A stretch of DNA of 60,755 nucleotides from Pseudomonas corrugata (GTDB taxonomy: Bacteria > Pseudomonadota > Gammaproteobacteria > Pseudomonadales > Pseudomonadaceae): assembly GCF_001269905.1 (NCBI RefSeq), contig NZ_LHVK01000012.1:1-60755 (forward strand). The letters run 5' to 3'. The notes under the pieces are model-generated. The model was not told the DNA's origin and searched no databases. It saw only the letters and a program-made list of their open reading frames with translations. Shown one piece after another: positions 50,846 to 59,690 of the stretch; the first letter of the stretch is position 1, and each line of letters starts with the position of its first letter. A program made the position numbers and the translations under genes.

Positions 50846-51142
50846 TCAGGCGAAGGTATCGATCAACGTACCCAGCATCTCGTCGGATGCTTTAGCCACG
50901 TTCACGCCCGCTTGCACCTGGAACTTGCCCTGGGCCATTTCAACCATGTTGCTGGCCAGGTCCGATTGCTGGCTGCGATCCACCGACCGCAGGCGATCGA
51001 CCTGGACTTCGGACGACTGACTGGTAACCGCCCGCTCGATGGTGTTGTTGGCGATTTGAGATGAAGCCTGATCGACACGGTTCTGCCCTGTCTGAATAGT
51101 ACTCAGACCAGCATAGAATGCGGTACTTCCTGAGATTTCCAT
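50846..51142 (-). CDS. Small protein resembling the ends of flagellar rod/hook proteins
   Basis: 98 residues from the ATG at 51142 (MEISGSTAFYAGLSTIQTGQ); an ATG at 51178 is an alternative. The N-terminus resembles the axial-protein helix with a SQIANNTIE segment (compare S-x-NIAN-x-x-T). The C-terminal NMVEMAQGKFQVQAGVNVAK plus ASDEMLGTLID closely follows the C-terminal helix of FlgC/FlgE/FlgG proteins. The central domain of those proteins is missing. It lies between unrelated genes, downstream of bioD on the same strand. Confidence 0.75.
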   Translation of the reverse strand: MEISGSTAFYAGLSTIQTGQNRVDQASSQIANNTIERAVTSQSSEVQVDRLRSVDRSQQSDLASNMVEMAQGKFQVQAGVNVAKASDEMLGTLIDTFA

Positions 51143-51247
51143 GGCAAGGCTCGTATCTTGAAGGGTCGACAAGGCCATTGAATCAGAAGCACTGGGAAAA
51201 GGCCCGACAAAAACACTAATGGCACAGTGCCTTGTTATAGGCAAACC

Positions 51248-51928
51248 CTAATCCAGCAGGTCCAGATGCAGGTACCCGGCCACTGCTTCCGCCGTCACGC
51301 CCTTGATTCGTGGCACCCGGCCCAGGCACGGTGCCGGAAGGCGTTCGGCGAGCGTGGCCAGATTTTCCTCCAGCCGCGATGTCTTGGGGTCGACGATATT
51401 CGCAACCCAACCAGCCAATTGCAGGCCGTCCCGGGCAATGGCTTCGGCGGTGAGCAACGCGTGACTGATGCAGCCCAGCCGTACCCCCACCACCAGGATC
51501 ACCGGCAGGCCCAGGGCCATTGCCAGGTCAGAGAGATTGTCCTGATCGGCCAACGGAACGCGCCAGCCGCCCGCGCCTTCAATCAAGGTGAAATCGGCTT
51601 GCAGGGCCAGCACGTCACGCATCGGCCCCAACAACGACTGCACCGTCAATGCCACGCCGGCTTCCCGGGCCGCCAGATGCGGCGCGATGGCCGGCTCGAA
51701 CGCCATCGGGTTGACCTGGGCATACGTCAGCGGCATCGAGCATTCGGCGAGCAGGGCCAGGGCGTCGGCATTGCGCAGGCCTTTGGGGGTGACCTCGCAA
51801 CCGGAGGCCACGGGCTTTCCGGCGGCGGTGCTCATGCCGGCCTGTCGCGCTGCGTGCAGCAGGCCGGCCGCAACAGTGGTCTTGCCCACATCGGTGTCGG
51901 TACCGGCGATGAAGTAAGCCTGGCTCAT
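51248..51928 (-). CDS. bioD: Dethiobiotin synthetase BioD
   Basis: ATP-dependent carboxylation of 7,8-diaminopelargonate to dethiobiotin. 226 residues; P-loop GTDTDVGKTT at 9-18. Start overlaps the end of bioC by four bases with GGAG upstream. Last biotin gene of the cluster. bioA, which makes the substrate, is not in the window. Confidence 0.96.
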   Translation of the reverse strand: MSQAYFIAGTDTDVGKTTVAAGLLHAARQAGMSTAAGKPVASGCEVTPKGLRNADALALLAECSMPLTYAQVNPMAFEPAIAPHLAAREAGVALTVQSLLGPMRDVLALQADFTLIEGAGGWRVPLADQDNLSDLAMALGLPVILVVGVRLGCISHALLTAEAIARDGLQLAGWVANIVDPKTSRLEENLATLAERLPAPCLGRVPRIKGVTAEAVAGYLHLDLLD

Positions 51929-52737
51929 AGGGGTTTCTCCAGCACGGCGTAGACCACCTGATAGGTCGCGGGCAACCCTTCTACCCGACGAAATTGCTCG
52001 TAGGCTTCAATCATCCCCAGGATCCTCGCTCTGCCGGTCAACCCACCCGGGCGGCCTGGATTCAGATTATGGGCACCAAGGGACTTCAATTCATGGGTCA
52101 GGCTGCGTACGTCCGGGTAATACAACACATGGGGACGGTTCTCGAGGCTGATGACCTTCAACCCGCTTTCCATGCACAGTTGTCGATAGGTTTCGAACTC
52201 CCGGAAACGGTTGACGTGCACCAGGCCGTCCACCTGGCGCCAACTGTCGCGCAATTCGTACAACGTACCGACGCAGAGACTGGTGAAGGCAAAGGCTCCG
52301 CCCGGTTTCAATACACGATGCGCCTCCCTCAGCACCGAGGCAAAGTCCGCGCACCACTGCACCGCAAGGCTGGAGAACACCAGGTCGCAACTCGTCGTTT
52401 GCAGAGGCAGGCGCTCCGCGTCACCGGCGACGAAATGCGCAGCCCCACCCTGGGGCCGGGCATGGTTGAGCATTCCTTCGGCGATATCCAGCGCAACGCC
52501 GCTCGCCACGCCGAAGCGCGCGCCCAGCGCCCGAGTGAAGTGACCGGTGCCGCAACCCACGTCCATCCAGCGTCCCGGCACGAGCGAGGCAGGTAACTGC
52601 TCCAGCAACTGTTGCCCCACGTCGCGCTGCAATTCCGCCACGCTGTCGTAGCTGGCCGCCGCCCGGGAGAACGAGGCTGCCACCTGGCGCTTGTCAGGCA
52701 AGGTCCCGGGCAATTTGGGAAGGGACAGGTCAGTCAT
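51925..52737 (-). CDS. bioC: Malonyl-ACP O-methyltransferase BioC
   Basis: Methylates malonyl-ACP so that it can enter fatty acid elongation as a disguised pimelate precursor. 270 residues from the ATG at 52737, preceded by GAGG. SAM-binding MDVGCGTGHF at 58-67. Overlaps bioH by eight bases. Confidence 0.95.
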   Translation of the reverse strand: MTDLSLPKLPGTLPDKRQVAASFSRAAASYDSVAELQRDVGQQLLEQLPASLVPGRWMDVGCGTGHFTRALGARFGVASGVALDIAEGMLNHARPQGGAAHFVAGDAERLPLQTTSCDLVFSSLAVQWCADFASVLREAHRVLKPGGAFAFTSLCVGTLYELRDSWRQVDGLVHVNRFREFETYRQLCMESGLKVISLENRPHVLYYPDVRSLTHELKSLGAHNLNPGRPGGLTGRARILGMIEAYEQFRRVEGLPATYQVVYAVLEKPL

Positions 52738-53461
52738 CACCGGCCTCATGTAAAAAGGCCTGGATCGCCCCCGCGACACCGTGCGGGTCTTCCAGAAGAA
52801 ATCCATGACCGGCCTGTTCGATCAGGCCGATCTCGACGTCCGGCAACAATGCCAGCAATTCACTCGCGGCTTCGGCCGGCACCAGGGCGTCGAGCCCGGC
52901 AAACAGATGCAATTGCGGGCCACGGAAGCGTTGCAAAGCGGCACGGGTATCCAGCTGCGCCAGCACTTGCAGACCGGCCATCGACACCTCCGGCGCGGTG
53001 TTCGGTGCGCCGGCCAGCAGCAGCCTCGCCAACCCGCGGGGGTCGCTGCAACCCTGGGCGCATAACAAACTGAAACGCTTGAGGGTCAGGCGTGGATCGG
53101 CGGCACACCCGGCGAGGAAACCGTCGAAGGTGTCACTGGCCATCGCGCTCGGCCATTGCTCATGGGCCACAAACGAAGCATTGCTTGCCAGGGTCAACAG
53201 CCCGCAGCAGCGCTCGCCCCGGCGCGCGGCCAACTCGGAGGCCAGCATGCCGCCCAGGGACCAGCCACCCAACCAGGCATCCTGGGGCACGCAGGCGTCC
53301 AACTCATCGAGCCACTCCTCGGGATTACTCGTTACCAGGGCCGGCAACGGCTCGATTTCCACCCGCAGATGTTCGTCGAGCCCGTGCAGCGCAGCGGCCA
53401 GCGGTTCCAGCGGGGAAACGCCCAGCCCCCAACCAGGCAGCAATATCAATCGATCACGCAT
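52730..53461 (-). CDS. bioH: Pimeloyl-ACP methyl ester carboxylesterase BioH
   Basis: Removes the methyl group from pimeloyl-ACP methyl ester to end the BioC-BioH route. 243 residues of the alpha/beta hydrolase fold with nucleophile S68 (GWSLGG) and a late histidine in EQAGHGFLLE. The ATG at 53461 is preceded by GGAGG within bioF; the two genes overlap by eight bases. Confidence 0.95.
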   Translation of the reverse strand: MRDRLILLPGWGLGVSPLEPLAAALHGLDEHLRVEIEPLPALVTSNPEEWLDELDACVPQDAWLGGWSLGGMLASELAARRGERCCGLLTLASNASFVAHEQWPSAMASDTFDGFLAGCAADPRLTLKRFSLLCAQGCSDPRGLARLLLAGAPNTAPEVSMAGLQVLAQLDTRAALQRFRGPQLHLFAGLDALVPAEAASELLALLPDVEIGLIEQAGHGFLLEDPHGVAGAIQAFLHEAGDD

Positions 53462-54632
53462 GGCTTGCCTCCGGCCCCAGCAGGGCAAAACACTCGGCCA
53501 GTGCATTCAACAATAGTTGCACCTGGGCCTCGCTGTGGGCGGCCGTCAGGGTCACACGCAAACGGGCGCTGCCGGCCGGGACGGTGGGGGGCCGTATCGC
53601 GGTGACCATCAGACCCCGTTCGCGCAGCATTTGCGACAGGCGCATCGCTCGCCCGGCATCGCCGATCAGAATCGGCTGGATTGGCGTGAAGCTGTCCATC
53701 AGTTGCAGGCCAATCTGCTCCGCGCCATGGCGAAACTGACGGATCAACACTTGCAAATGCTCGCGCCGCCAATGCTCGCTGCGCAACAACTCAAGGCTTT
53801 TGAGCGTGGCGCAGGCCAGGGCCGGCGGTTGGCTGGTGGTGTAGATGTAGGGGCGGGCAAACTGGATCAGGCTCTCGATCAGTTCTTCACTGCCCGCCAC
53901 AAAAGCGCCAGCGGTGCCGAAGGCCTTGCCGAGGGTGCCGACCAGCACCGGCACGTCGTCCTGGCTGAGGCCGAAGTGCTCGACGATACCGCCTCCGTTC
54001 GCGCCCAACGGACCGAAACCGTGAGCATCGTCGACCATCAGCCAGGCGCCCCTGGCCTTGGCTTCACGGGCCAGGGCCGGCAGATCGGCAATGTCGCCGT
54101 CCATGCTGAAGACACCGTCGGTGACCACCAGGGTATTGCCGGTGGCTTTCTCCAGACGGCTGGCCAGGCTCCGGGCGTCGTTGTGCAGATAACGGCTGAA
54201 ACGCGCGCCGGACAGTATCCCGGCGTCGAGCAACGACGCGTGATTGAGCCGGTCCTCCAGCACCGTATCGCCCTGCCCGACCAGTGCGGTCACGGCGCCG
54301 AGGTTGGCCATGTAGCCGGTGGTGAACAGCAGCGCCCGCGGACGACCGGTGAGATCGGCAAGAGCTTCCTCCAAGGCGTGATGGGGACCGCTATGGCCGA
54401 TCACCAGATGGGAAGCGCCGCCACCCACCCCCCAACGAGCCGCCCCGGCACGCCAGGCTTCGATCACCTGCGGGTGATTGGCCAGGCCCAGGTAGTCATT
54501 GTTGCAGAACGCCAGCAACGGCTGCCCGTCCACAACCACCTCCGGCCCCTGGGGGCTTTCGAGCAGCGGGCGCTGGCGATAGAGGTTTTCGGCACGACGG
54601 GCAGCCAGGCGTGCGGCGAGATCGAAGGGCAT
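53454..54632 (-). CDS. bioF: 8-amino-7-oxononanoate synthase BioF
   Basis: PLP enzyme that condenses pimeloyl-ACP with alanine. 392 residues from the ATG at 54632 (MPFDLAARLAARRAENLYRQ), with GAGG upstream. The lysine for PLP is in VGTLGKAFGTAG, with NDYLGLA near the N-terminus and DDAHGFG before it. A REP pair separates it from bioB. Confidence 0.96.
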   Translation of the reverse strand: MPFDLAARLAARRAENLYRQRPLLESPQGPEVVVDGQPLLAFCNNDYLGLANHPQVIEAWRAGAARWGVGGGASHLVIGHSGPHHALEEALADLTGRPRALLFTTGYMANLGAVTALVGQGDTVLEDRLNHASLLDAGILSGARFSRYLHNDARSLASRLEKATGNTLVVTDGVFSMDGDIADLPALAREAKARGAWLMVDDAHGFGPLGANGGGIVEHFGLSQDDVPVLVGTLGKAFGTAGAFVAGSEELIESLIQFARPYIYTTSQPPALACATLKSLELLRSEHWRREHLQVLIRQFRHGAEQIGLQLMDSFTPIQPILIGDAGRAMRLSQMLRERGLMVTAIRPPTVPAGSARLRVTLTAAHSEAQVQLLLNALAECFALLGPEASHA

Positions 54633-54676
54633 GCAGGCCTCGGGGTGACCACTATTCAAAGATTGAAGGGTTCCCC

Positions 54677-54766
54677 TGTGGGAGCGAGCCTGCTCGCGAT
54701 GGCGGTGTGTCATTCGACGTAAATGTTGAATGCTCTATTGCTATCGCGAGCAGGCTCACTCCCACA
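54677..54766 (-). repeat. REP inverted pair inside the bio operon
   Basis: TGTGGGAGCGAGCCTGCTCG (54677) and an inverse copy ending at 54766 with one substitution (GCTCACTCCC). It lies between bioB and bioF, which are on the same strand, so it is transcribed within the operon message. Confidence 0.9.
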
Positions 54767-54800
54767 GGTCCCCCATTCCAAACAGAAAAATCGGGGTTGA

Positions 54801-55856
54801 TCACACAGCCGCGTTATAGAACTGCTCGCTGCTCTTCTGCTCCACCAGCGCCTGTTCAATCGCGGCCTGGTGCACTTCGTCGGCATGTTCTTCGCGGGCT
54901 TCAGGCTGGATGCCCAGGCGAGCGAACAATTGCATGTCTTTGTCAGCCTGCGGGTTGGCGGTGGTCAGCAGTTTGTCGCCGTAGAAAATCGAGTTGGCGC
55001 CGGCCAGGAACGCGAGGGCCTGCATCTGTTCGTTCATCGCCTCGCGACCGGCGGACAGGCGGACATGGGATTTGGGCATCAGGATCCGCGCCACGGCGAG
55101 CATGCGGATGAAATCGAACGGGTCGACATCCTCGGCATTTTCCAACGGCGTGCCGGCGACCTTGACCAGCATGTTGATCGGTACCGACTCCGGATGCTCC
55201 GGCAGGCTCGCCAATTGGATCAGCAGGTTGGCGCGGTCATCGAGGGACTCGCCCATGCCGAGGATGCCGCCGGAGCAGATCTTCATCCCCGAATCACGCA
55301 CGTAGGCCAGGGTCTGCAGGCGCTCGCTGTAGGTACGGGTGGTGATGATGCTGCCGTAGAACTCCGGAGAGGTATCGAGGTTATGGTTGTAGTAATCCAG
55401 GCCGGCCTGGGCCAGTGCCTCGGTCTGCTCCTGGTCGAGACGCCCCAGGGTCATGCAGGTTTCCAGGCCCATGGCCTTCACCCCTTTGACCATTTCCAAC
55501 ACATAGGACATGTCCTTGGCCGACGGATGCTTCCACGCCGCGCCCATGCAGAAACGGGTCGAACCGATGGCCTTGGCACGTGCGGCCTCCTCAAGGACCT
55601 TCTGCACTTCCAGCAGTTTTTCCTTGTCCAGCCCGGTGTTGTAGTGGCCGGACTGCGGACAATATTTGCAATCTTCCGGGCAGGCGCCGGTCTTGATCGA
55701 CAGCAGCGTGGAAACCTGGACACGGTTGGCGTCGAAATGCGCGCGGTGCACGGTCTGCGCCTGGAACAACAGGTCATTGAACGGCTGGACAAAGAGTGCT
55801 TTGACTTCGGCCAAAGACCAGTCATGACGCAGGTTGGCAGTGGTGCTGGCGCTCAT
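54801..55856 (-). CDS. bioB: Biotin synthase BioB (radical SAM)
   Basis: Inserts sulfur into dethiobiotin. 351 residues from the ATG at 55856 (MSASTTANLRHDWSLAEVKA), preceded by AAGGAAA. Radical SAM cysteines C59, C63 and C66 (CPEDCKYC). First gene of bioBFHCD, with a BirA-type operator at its promoter. Confidence 0.97.
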   Translation of the reverse strand: MSASTTANLRHDWSLAEVKALFVQPFNDLLFQAQTVHRAHFDANRVQVSTLLSIKTGACPEDCKYCPQSGHYNTGLDKEKLLEVQKVLEEAARAKAIGSTRFCMGAAWKHPSAKDMSYVLEMVKGVKAMGLETCMTLGRLDQEQTEALAQAGLDYYNHNLDTSPEFYGSIITTRTYSERLQTLAYVRDSGMKICSGGILGMGESLDDRANLLIQLASLPEHPESVPINMLVKVAGTPLENAEDVDPFDFIRMLAVARILMPKSHVRLSAGREAMNEQMQALAFLAGANSIFYGDKLLTTANPQADKDMQLFARLGIQPEAREEHADEVHQAAIEQALVEQKSSEQFYNAAV

Positions 55857-55930
55857 GGGTATTTCCTTGATTATGCTTGGCTGGCGACTGGGGGCACGCA
55901 ATACCCACAGGCGCGACACGGATGTTCGGC

Positions 55931-55985
55931 ATATTTAAGGAAGAGTCATGCGCTGTCAACCACGATACGATGGACCGGTTTACAT
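55931..55985 (-). promoter_or_regulatory. bioB promoter with BirA-type operator
   Basis: CTGTCAACC (55953-55961), 15-base spacer, GGTTTACAT (55977-55985); the E. coli BirA operator is TTGTAAACC-N15/16-GGTTTACAA. On the minus strand the left half contains TTGACA (55959-55954), a perfect -35 for bioB, with AT-rich TAAATA/AAATAT about 17 bases on (55937-55931). The operator lies in the first codons of the divergent comF gene. Confidence 0.75.
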
Positions 55986-56688
55986 CTGGTTAAAAAACAA
56001 ACAGTCCTGCCTCCTGTGTGGTGAGGCCACCGACACTCAACAGCCGATCTGCACGCCTTGCGAAAGCGAACTGCCCTGGCTCGGTGATCAATGTGTCATC
56101 TGCGCCCTGCCGCTGCCCATGGCCGGCCTGCGTTGCGGGCAATGCACCGCGCAACCGCCAGCCTTCGAACGGGTCCTGGCACCCTGGGCTTATGATTTCC
56201 CGGTGGACAGCCTGATAACCCGTTTCAAGCACCAGGCAAAATGGCCTCTTGGTCGCCTCATGGGCGAACTGCTGGCGCAATCGCTGCAACATCATTTCGA
56301 CGAAGGCCTGGAACCGCCCGACGCGCTGGTGCCGGTGCCGCTGGCAGGACGACGCTTGCGCCAGCGCGGGTTCAACCAGGCGACCTTGCTGGCGCGCTGG
56401 CTCGGTGCTGCGTTGCAGATTCCCTGCGAAGAACATCTGCTGCTGCGCATCCACGATACCCCGGCGCAACAGGCACTCGATGCCCGGGCCCGGCGCCGGA
56501 ATCTGCGCCAGGCCTTCGCCCTGGCACCCGATGCGCCATTGCGCAATCGCCACCTGGCCCTGGTGGACGATGTGCTCACCACCGGGGCCACCGCCCAGAC
56601 ACTGGCCAAATTGATGCTCGACGGCGGTGCGGCCCGGGTCGATGTGTATTGCCTGGCGCGCACACCAAAACCCGGTGAACCGGCTTGA
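55948..56688 (+). CDS. comF: ComF family protein (phosphoribosyltransferase-like)
   Basis: 246 residues. The N-terminal zinc-ribbon-like region has several CxxC pairs (CLLC, CTPC, CVIC, CGQC). The C-terminal phosphoribosyltransferase domain has the PRPP loop ALVDDVLTTGATA. In naturally competent bacteria ComF aids DNA uptake; the enzymatic role is unproven. GGAAGAG lies before the ATG. Divergent from bioB, with the BirA-type operator inside its first 13 codons. Confidence 0.92.
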   Translation: MRCQPRYDGPVYIWLKNKQSCLLCGEATDTQQPICTPCESELPWLGDQCVICALPLPMAGLRCGQCTAQPPAFERVLAPWAYDFPVDSLITRFKHQAKWPLGRLMGELLAQSLQHHFDEGLEPPDALVPVPLAGRRLRQRGFNQATLLARWLGAALQIPCEEHLLLRIHDTPAQQALDARARRRNLRQAFALAPDAPLRNRHLALVDDVLTTGATAQTLAKLMLDGGAARVDVYCLARTPKPGEPA

Positions 56689-56744
56689 CGCGCGGCGGCC
56701 CAGGCGCCAACGTCGTTCTTTCACTCTTGCGCGCAGTTTCCGCC

Positions 56745-57509
56745 ATGTCATTACCCACGCTTCTGACCCAACACATTGTCCGGCGTCCGCAACGCATCGC
56801 CCTGTTGCAGCACATCGCCGAACAAGGCTCCATCACCCGTGCCGCCAAGAGCGCGGGTCTGAGCTACAAGGCGGCATGGGACGCCATCGATGAGTTGAAC
56901 AACCTGGCGAACCAACCGTTGGTGGAGCGCAGCGTCGGCGGCAAGGGTGGCGGCGGTGCCAGGCTGTCGGAAGAAGGGCAGCGTGTGCTGCGCCTGTACC
57001 TGCGCCTGCAAGCCTTGCAGGCGCAGTTGCTGCAAGCGAGCGAAGACGCCGGCGACCTCGGCCTGCTGAGTCGCCTGATGCTGCGCACCAGCGCCCGCAA
57101 TCAGTTGCACGGCAAAGTCCTCGGCATCGAAGCCCAGGGCCATAACGACCGGGTGCGCCTGGAATTGGCTCGAGGCCTGGTCATCGACGCGCAGATCACC
57201 CACGACAGCACGGTGCGCCTGGAGCTGGCCATCGGCACCGAAGTGGTGGCGTTGATCAAGGCCGGCTGGCTGGAATTGTTTCCCAGCGGCCCCTTGGAGA
57301 AATCGGGCATCAATGTTCTACAAGGCGTCATCGAACACATCGCCACGGCTGCCGATGGTCCCAGCGAGGTGCGTATCGGCTTGCCCAACGGCCAGACCCT
57401 GTGTGCCTTGGCCGATCCGCTCCAATTGCAAGCGCGCAACCTCGACATCGGCTCACCGGTGCAAGTGGTGTTTTCGGCGACGAATGTGTTGCTCGGGACC
57501 CCGCTATAA
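56745..57509 (+). CDS. modE: Molybdate-responsive regulator ModE
   Basis: 254 residues from the ATG at 56745 (MSLPTLLTQHIVRRPQRIAL). N-terminal LysR-type winged helix (about 15-105, GSITRAAKSAGLSYKAAWDA) and two C-terminal Mop/TOBE domains (about 120-185 and 190-254) that bind molybdate. The modABC transporter genes it normally controls are not adjacent here. An earlier in-frame start at 56685 overlaps comF and is less likely. Confidence 0.92.
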   Translation: MSLPTLLTQHIVRRPQRIALLQHIAEQGSITRAAKSAGLSYKAAWDAIDELNNLANQPLVERSVGGKGGGGARLSEEGQRVLRLYLRLQALQAQLLQASEDAGDLGLLSRLMLRTSARNQLHGKVLGIEAQGHNDRVRLELARGLVIDAQITHDSTVRLELAIGTEVVALIKAGWLELFPSGPLEKSGINVLQGVIEHIATAADGPSEVRIGLPNGQTLCALADPLQLQARNLDIGSPVQVVFSATNVLLGTPL

Positions 57510-57576
57510 ACGCACTGAAACAAAAGCTTCATCGACCCGCTTTAAGGTGACTGCCAAAACCAGCAGGGAGCCTGAG

Positions 57577-59478
57577 ATGAGCCTATTAGAAGAAAACCAA
57601 TCCACCGACCTGGAAAAGATCGTCGGCCTGAGCCGCCGTAGTTTCATCGGCGCCGGCGCCCTGTGTGGCGCGGCAATGTTCCTGGGCGGCAACCTGCTGA
57701 GCCGCAGCGCCCTGGCCGCAGCTGTCAGCGAAGGCAATAGCAAGTTGCTGGGCTTCGACAGCATCGCCGCGGCTACGACCGACACCCTCACCCTGCCACC
57801 TGGCTACAAATCCTCGGTCTTGATCAGTTGGGGCCAGCCTTTGCAGAAGAACGCACCCGCGTTCGACCCGAGTGGCAATGGCACTGCGCGCGACCAGGAA
57901 ATGCAGTTCGGCGACAACAACGACGGCATGAGCCTGTTCCCGTTCCCCGGTGACGAGAACCGGGCGCTCATGGCGATCAATAACGAATACACCAACTACC
58001 GCTACCTTTTCGCTCATGGTGGCCAGCCGCAGTCGGCCGAAGACGTGCACAAGGCCCAGGCCAGCGAAGGCGTATCGGTGATCGAAGTGAAGCGCCAGGG
58101 CGGCCAATGGCAGTTCGTCCAGGCATCGCGCTACAACCGCAGGATCCATGGCAATACGCCGATTGAACTGAGCGGGCCGGCGGCCGGACATGATCTGCTG
58201 AAAACAAGCGCCGACAAGAGCGGCAAGAAGGTCCTCGGCACCTTTCAGAACTGCGCCAATGGCATGACGCCGTGGGGGACTTACCTGACCTGCGAAGAAA
58301 ACTTCACCGACTGTTTTGGCAGCAGCAAGTCCGACTTGCAGTTCGATGAAGCGCAAAAGCGCTACGGCGCCACCGTTACCAGTCGCGAGATCAATTGGCA
58401 CGTGTACGATCCACGCTTCGACCTGGCGAAGAACCCCAACGAACTCAATCGTCATGGCTGGGTGGTGGAAATCGACCCGTTCGATCCCGAGTCCACACCC
58501 GTGAAGCGCACAGCACTGGGGCGCTTCAAACACGAAAACGCCGCCCTGGCACAAACCAACGATGGTCACGCCGTGGTCTACATGGGCGACGACGAGCGTG
58601 GCGAATTCATCTACAAATTCGTCAGCCGCGAGCGCATCAATCACAAGAACGCCAAGGCCAACCGCAACCTGCTGGACCATGGCACCTTGTACGTGGCGCG
58701 CTTCGACGCCGGTGACGGTAATCCGGACCACCCGAAAGGCAAGGGCCAGTGGATCGAGCTGACCCATGGCAAGAACGGCCTCGACGCCAACAGCGGCTTC
58801 GCCGATCAGGCCGAGGTGTTGATCCATGCGCGTCTGGCCGCCAGTGCCGTGGGCGCCACACGGATGGACCGTCCGGAGTGGATCGTGGTCAGCCCGAAAG
58901 ATGGCCAGGTCTATTGCACCCTGACCAACAACGCCAAGCGCGGCGAGGATGGCCAACCGGTGGGCGGTCCCAACCCTCGGGCGAAGAATGTCTATGGACA
59001 GATCCTGCGCTGGCGCACCGACCGCGACGATCATGCGTCCATGACCTTCAACTGGGACCTGTTCGTGGTGGCCGGCAACCCGACCGTACATGCCGGCACG
59101 CCGAAAGCCGGTTCGTCCAACGTCAACGCGCAGAACATGTTCAACAGCCCCGACGGCCTGGGATTCGACAAGGCTGGCCGACTGTGGATCCTGACCGACG
59201 GCGACGTCAGCAACACCGGTGATTTCGCCGGCATGGGCAACAACCAGATGCTCTGCGCCGACCCCAACAGCGGCGAAATCCGTCGCTTCATGGTCGGGCC
59301 GGTGGGCTGCGAAGTGACCGGCATCAGCTTCGCACCGGACCAGAAGGCCTTGTTCGTCGGAATCCAGCATCCGGGTGAAAACGGCGGCTCGACATTCCCC
59401 GAGCACCTGCCGAACGGCAAGCCGCGCTCGTCGGTGATGGTCATCACCCGCGGGGACGGCGGAATCATCGGCGCCTGA
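57577..59478 (+). CDS. phoX: PhoX family phosphatase (DUF839), Tat-exported
   Basis: 633 residues from the ATG at 57577, with GGGAG upstream. Twin-arginine signal SRRSFIGAGALCGAAMFLGG (R20-R21), then a six-bladed propeller phosphatase domain. PhoX enzymes are calcium- and iron-dependent alkaline phosphatases, exported folded and acting on organic phosphate in the periplasm. No clear Pho box was found in the 67 bases before the start, so phosphate control is not supported from this sequence. Confidence 0.92.
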   Translation: MSLLEENQSTDLEKIVGLSRRSFIGAGALCGAAMFLGGNLLSRSALAAAVSEGNSKLLGFDSIAAATTDTLTLPPGYKSSVLISWGQPLQKNAPAFDPSGNGTARDQEMQFGDNNDGMSLFPFPGDENRALMAINNEYTNYRYLFAHGGQPQSAEDVHKAQASEGVSVIEVKRQGGQWQFVQASRYNRRIHGNTPIELSGPAAGHDLLKTSADKSGKKVLGTFQNCANGMTPWGTYLTCEENFTDCFGSSKSDLQFDEAQKRYGATVTSREINWHVYDPRFDLAKNPNELNRHGWVVEIDPFDPESTPVKRTALGRFKHENAALAQTNDGHAVVYMGDDERGEFIYKFVSRERINHKNAKANRNLLDHGTLYVARFDAGDGNPDHPKGKGQWIELTHGKNGLDANSGFADQAEVLIHARLAASAVGATRMDRPEWIVVSPKDGQVYCTLTNNAKRGEDGQPVGGPNPRAKNVYGQILRWRTDRDDHASMTFNWDLFVVAGNPTVHAGTPKAGSSNVNAQNMFNSPDGLGFDKAGRLWILTDGDVSNTGDFAGMGNNQMLCADPNSGEIRRFMVGPVGCEVTGISFAPDQKALFVGIQHPGENGGSTFPEHLPNGKPRSSVMVITRGDGGIIGA

Positions 59479-59487
59479 TAAGGCCCT

Positions 59488-59578
59488 TGTGGGAGCGGGC
59501 TTGCTCGCGAAAGCGGATCGTCAGTCAACGTTGATGTCGACTGTTATTGCCCGTTCGCGAGCAAGCCTGCTCCCACAA
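59488..59578 (+). repeat. REP inverted pair, variant sequence
   Basis: GTGGGAGCGGGCTTGCTCGC (59490-59509) and inverse copy ending at 59577, with G-for-A and T-for-C changes relative to the common unit, in both arms. Lies between phoX and srkA. Confidence 0.88.
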
Positions 59579-59690
59579 GATACTGCGAGCACCCGAAATT
59601 GGTGCGACGGCCTCAGTCCACCTATCTGCCTGCGTCTGCGCTACCATGCAGGGCCGGACGCGGCAGCCCTGCCGCTGCGCAGGAGTCAGC

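Noticed and set aside
57510..57576. Pho box upstream of phoX
   Set aside because: No pair of CTGTCAT-like repeats with four-base spacing was found in the gap.
59547..59690. Extended start of srkA at 59547
   Set aside because: The extension encodes a REP unit and non-conserved residues; AGGAG precedes the ATG at 59691.
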